Assembly: GCF_012952295.1 (NCBI RefSeq)
Contig: NZ_JABBCH010000024.1
Coordinates: 1 to 39,796, forward strand
Reading direction: 5' to 3'
Source: Crystallibacter degradans
Lineage (GTDB): Bacteria > Actinomycetota > Actinomycetes > Actinomycetales > Micrococcaceae
DNA: 39,796 nt
Shown: positions 35,227-39,796 of the stretch, piece after piece
Position numbering within the stretch: position 1 is the stretch's first letter
Layout: every line of letters begins with the position of its first letter
Program-made: the position numbers and the translations under genes
Notes under the pieces: generated by a model
Database searches by the model: none
What the model was told of the DNA's origin: nothing
What the model saw: the letters and a program-made list of their open reading frames with translations, nothing else

Positions 35227-35859
35227 TCAGAAGTCCAGTTCCGCGCGGGCGCGCTCGATAGTCGGCTGCGCCCAGCGGCTGCTGTATTCCGCACTGGTGC
35301 ACAACGAGCGGGTGGCGGCCTTGTCGATGTAGACCACGCCGTCAAGGTGGTCTGTTTCGTGCTGCACAATGCGTGCCTGCCAGCCGGTGAATTCTTCGGT
35401 CCTGACCGTTCCATCCACGCGGAGATACTCGAACTCCACTATCCGGTGACGCTCCACGGCGGCTTGGTAGCCGGCGAAGGACAAACAACCTTCAAAGAAC
35501 GACGCCGTGTGCTCGCCGATGGTGCGGACGTGCGGATTGATCGCGGCAAAATACGGCAGCGGTTGCCGTTCGCGTGCGCTGGCTATCTCGGGCCCCACGG
35601 TGGCGGGATCTTCCAATACCGCCAGGCGCAAGGGGATGCCGATCTGCGGCGCCGCGAGGCCGACGCCCGGTGCGGCGTGCATGGTCCGGCGCATCAACTC
35701 CAGCAGGGCGTGGAGTTCGGCGTCCTCGATTTGGCCGTCATAGGGAACCGCAGCCTGCCTCAGGACCGGGTGTCCCAGCTGGACAATCTGCGGCAGCTGC
35801 TCCCGCTCCAGCACTGCTGCCACTGCTGCGCGGATGTCTGCTGCCTTCAATCCTGACAC
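35227..35859 (-). CDS. def: Peptide deformylase
   Basis: Removes the N-formyl group from nascent proteins. 210 residues from GTG 35859. The three active-site motifs are all present: GVGLAAPQ at 65-72, EGCLS at 123-127 with metal ligand Cys125, and HETDH at 167-171 with ligands His167/His171 and catalytic Glu168. An ATG at 35976 would add 39 Pro/Arg-rich residues that do not look conserved; GGAG ten bases before GTG 35859 supports the shorter form. It has an N-terminal stretch (about 20 residues) longer than E. coli Def. Convergent with the S9 gene, 3 bp apart. Confidence 0.95.
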   Translation of the reverse strand: MSGLKAADIRAAVAAVLEREQLPQIVQLGHPVLRQAAVPYDGQIEDAELHALLELMRRTMHAAPGVGLAAPQIGIPLRLAVLEDPATVGPEIASARERQPLPYFAAINPHVRTIGEHTASFFEGCLSFAGYQAAVERHRIVEFEYLRVDGTVRTEEFTGWQARIVQHETDHLDGVVYIDKAATRSLCTSAEYSSRWAQPTIERARAELDF

Positions 35860-35994
35860 GATGCGGTTTCTCCATCCGTTCCGGTAATGTCCGTCAGCCT
35901 TGATCCTATCCACGGCCCGGGCGATCGGTGGCCTGGGCGGAGGCTGCCGGTGCGGAGCCCACGCCGCATTGCTCACGAACTGATGGAACAGAGC

Positions 35995-36555
35995 TCACGC
36001 CTTTCTGGAACAGTGGTACTGGTAACGGGCTTCCAACACACCCTGGGGATCGGCGGCGGCGACTTCCACGGTCAGCGATCCCGTTTCGGCCCGGTCCACA
36101 GTGATGGCAATGGTCGCCTCAGAGTGATCCGGGTCCTCCTGGCAGCGGACCGGTTGCAGGGCGGCCAGTACGGACAGGCTGTCCCCGGGGCTGAGCCGCG
36201 TTCCGCCGGCCCTGTCCGGCACCCAGTCCGTGCCACCGCTGAAGCGCGGTGAGTACAGGGTCACGGCAAGCACAAGCACGGTAGCCTCGGACCTATTCGC
36301 CACTGTCAGCAGCACAACGTCGTCGTCGTTACTGCCCTCCGCGGCCCCAACAGACGCGCTCAGCTGCTCGACGGTGGCCGGCAGCCGGTCCTGCGGCGCG
36401 GATTGCCCGCCTGACGGGTCCGGGGACGCGGCATCGCGAGGGAATTCCGGATTCCCGGAACTGCAGGATGCCAGCGAAAAAGCCGCCAGCAGAAGCAGCA
36501 GGAATCCCTGCCATCTCCTGGCCTGTAAAGGCAGGAGCTGCCGGCCCGTCCACAT
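35995..36555 (-). CDS. Predicted lipoprotein, function unknown
   Basis: A 186-residue secreted lipoprotein. A basic N-terminus ([16 protein letters not shown]) leads to a hydrophobic core and lipobox LASC, so lipidation is at Cys31. The mature part is a Ser/Pro-rich linker followed by a beta-rich domain ([20 protein letters not shown]), resembling a small immunoglobulin-like fold. The frame stays open to 36630, but ATG 36555 gives a normal signal peptide. I do not recognise the family. Confidence 0.8.
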   Translation of the reverse strand: MWTGRQLLPLQARRWQGFLLLLLAAFSLASCSSGNPEFPRDAASPDPSGGQSAPQDRLPATVEQLSASVGAAEGSNDDDVVLLTVANRSEATVLVLAVTLYSPRFSGGTDWVPDRAGGTRLSPGDSLSVLAALQPVRCQEDPDHSEATIAITVDRAETGSLTVEVAAADPQGVLEARYQYHCSRKA

Positions 36556-36704
36556 GCAGCCATCGTACGTTCCAATCACGACGGCGGCGACGTCGATTAA
36601 GGTAGACAGTGGACCGTTGAAGCACTGCACGAACCTGGTCAGACCAATCCGGACGACGCCGTCGAAGACAGCAGAGGCGTCTCCGCATGACAGATGGAGA
36701 CACG

Positions 36705-39092
<2,388 letters not shown>

Positions 39093-39269
39093 TCTCCGAG
39101 CGCGGCGACTACTGGGCTGCGGGTCTTCACCGCCGGGACCCACGGCGGGCATTGGCCGGGGGAGTAGTGCCGCGTGGCCTACCTACGGCGGCGCCGACAT
39201 TCCCGATCAGCACTGCCACGCGTCCCTGAACCTGCTTGCCATCCCGAGAAGGCCCGTCGCGAATTGCTC

Positions 39270-39307
39270 AGCAGGTCCTGCGGCCCAACCAAGCCGCAGG
39301 ACCTGCT
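39270..39307 (+). terminator. Stem-loop downstream of the UvrA-like gene
   Basis: AGCAGGTCCTGCGGC at 39270-39284 pairs perfectly over 15 bp with 39293-39307 around an 8-base loop. It lacks a T tract and lies 178 bp after the stop codon, so the assignment to that gene is tentative. Confidence 0.6.
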
Positions 39308-39352
39308 CAGTCCAACGACGACGACGGCCGGGCATAGACGATGGTGCAATAG

Positions 39353-39375
39353 TTATGTCAAGTTGTGCTGAGCGT
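39353..39375 (+). repeat. Direct repeat copy 1
   Basis: TTATGTCAAGT followed by twelve partly matching bases. It matches copy 2 at 39658-39680 at the first eleven positions and again at GCGT, about 18 of 23 bases. The copies are 305 bp apart, same orientation. Confidence 0.6.
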
Positions 39376-39459
39376 GGGGTATCTAAGCCGGCACGCATGG
39401 AGTAAAGCTCTCAGCGATGCGGCAGCAGTTCAGGAAATTGCCACAGCATAGAAATACGC

Positions 39460-39699
39460 TCACGCAAAGTGACGCGATGGATCGTCGTCGTTGACGGACT
39501 GCACTGTGGATAGCATCAGCAAAGTTGCTAAGAAAGCGTCGTCGTCTGGTGGAACCGAAGTTCTCGTGGACGTGGCATCATCTACGCCATCCAGCCATCG
39601 AGCAACGCTGATATTCCGCCACTCCCAGACACTCAAATAGTTCGCCGATAATCTACATTATGTCAAGTAGTAGTCTGCGTATTTCATCTGATGAATCAT
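39460..39699 (-). pseudogene. Interrupted small ORF at the right edge
   Basis: On the minus strand an ATG at 39699 is preceded four bases upstream by AGGAGG in a purine-rich GAGAGGAGG, the best ribosome binding site in the last kilobase. Translation gives MIHQMKYADYYLT and then TAA at 39658-39660. Past that stop the same frame stays open for about 65 codons, with protein-like sequence such as SVWEWRNISVARWLDG and DDAFLATLLMLSTVQS, and ends at 39460. It may be a short leader peptide of 13 codons, a gene broken by a nonsense change, or chance. The family is not recognised. Confidence 0.35.
39658..39680 (+). repeat. Direct repeat copy 2
   Basis: TTATGTCAAGT again at its start, with the same GCGT end as copy 1. 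It contains the stop codon that interrupts the minus-strand frame at 39460-39699. Between the copies the base composition is visibly less GC-rich than in the genes of this window. Confidence 0.6.
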
Positions 39700-39796
39700 G
39701 ACGCCTCCTCTCCCCGCTGTGATGTGGGATGCCCCTGGAAGGGCGAGTTTACGCGGGTCATTGGCCGACCCCGGCTCTGTTGTCGGCTTCGGCCCG

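Larger units (their letters stand above)
39093..39796. other. 704-bp end region without a confident gene
   Basis: After the UvrA-like gene I find no recognisable intact protein. The first 180 bp is GC-rich non-coding, then the stem-loop at 39270, the repeat pair at 39353 and 39658, and the interrupted minus-strand frame. The lower GC of about 39340-39690 is an eye impression. It may hold the decayed end of a mobile or accessory insert. Confidence 0.5.

Noticed and set aside
36590-36700. Possible damage-response promoter before the UvrA-like gene
   Set aside because: CTGTCTACC on the minus strand resembles part of the PafBC-dependent motif, but TTGTC and the spaced -10 are not there.

Overview
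The window is high-GC actinobacterial chromosome. Mycothiol synthesis (mshC), a complete Pup-proteasome locus, RbpA and a naturally fused PafB-PafC point to Micrococcaceae, most likely an Arthrobacter-like organism. I identified genes by motif and family recognition only; no database search was possible.

Layout. The left edge (1-1.6 kb) looks decayed: a LuxE-type acyl-protein synthetase with an in-frame stop at its 5' side, a frameshifted minus-strand remnant, then tRNA-Leu(GAG) with a strong terminator. From 1.8 to 9.1 kb are metabolic and housekeeping genes: an M20 peptidase and an acyl-CoA dehydrogenase-like protein, a DUF5703 protein, a small acidic protein, an aldo/keto reductase, UppP, MshC and a PAC2-family protein. 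From 9.2 to 12.3 kb a plus-strand run encodes a HAD phosphatase, an M50 site-2-type protease and TrmI (tRNA m1A58).

The core (12.4-22.8 kb) is the Pup-proteasome locus in the order arc (mpa), dop, pup, prcB, prcA, pafA. Two FKBP-type prolyl isomerases (one a lipoprotein), fused pafBC and a small membrane protein follow. Junctions from arc to pafA are overlapping or a few bases apart, apart from the 45 bp before pup. Dop converts Pup-GGQ to Pup-GGE, PafA attaches it to lysines, Arc unfolds the tagged protein and feeds PrcA/PrcB, and PafBC is the DNA-damage transcription regulator that travels with the locus. The plus strand continues with tatA, tatC, a HelY/Mtr4-like helicase and an amidohydrolase.

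The right part (28.6-39.8 kb) holds another possible frameshifted remnant, polyprenol-phosphate mannosyltransferase, then rbpA, an SPFH protein, NfeD and an RlmA-type methyltransferase (all minus), an S9 peptidase, peptide deformylase, a lipoprotein, and a class II UvrA-like ABC ATPase. The last 700 bp carry a terminator hairpin, a pair of 23-bp imperfect direct repeats and an interrupted minus-strand reading frame.

I see no CRISPR array, phage module, complete insertion sequence or clearly new multi-gene system. The better leads are an unusually long Dop loop, the paired FKBPs in the proteasome locus, the PAC2 and M50 proteins upstream of it, and the repeat-flanked region at the right edge.
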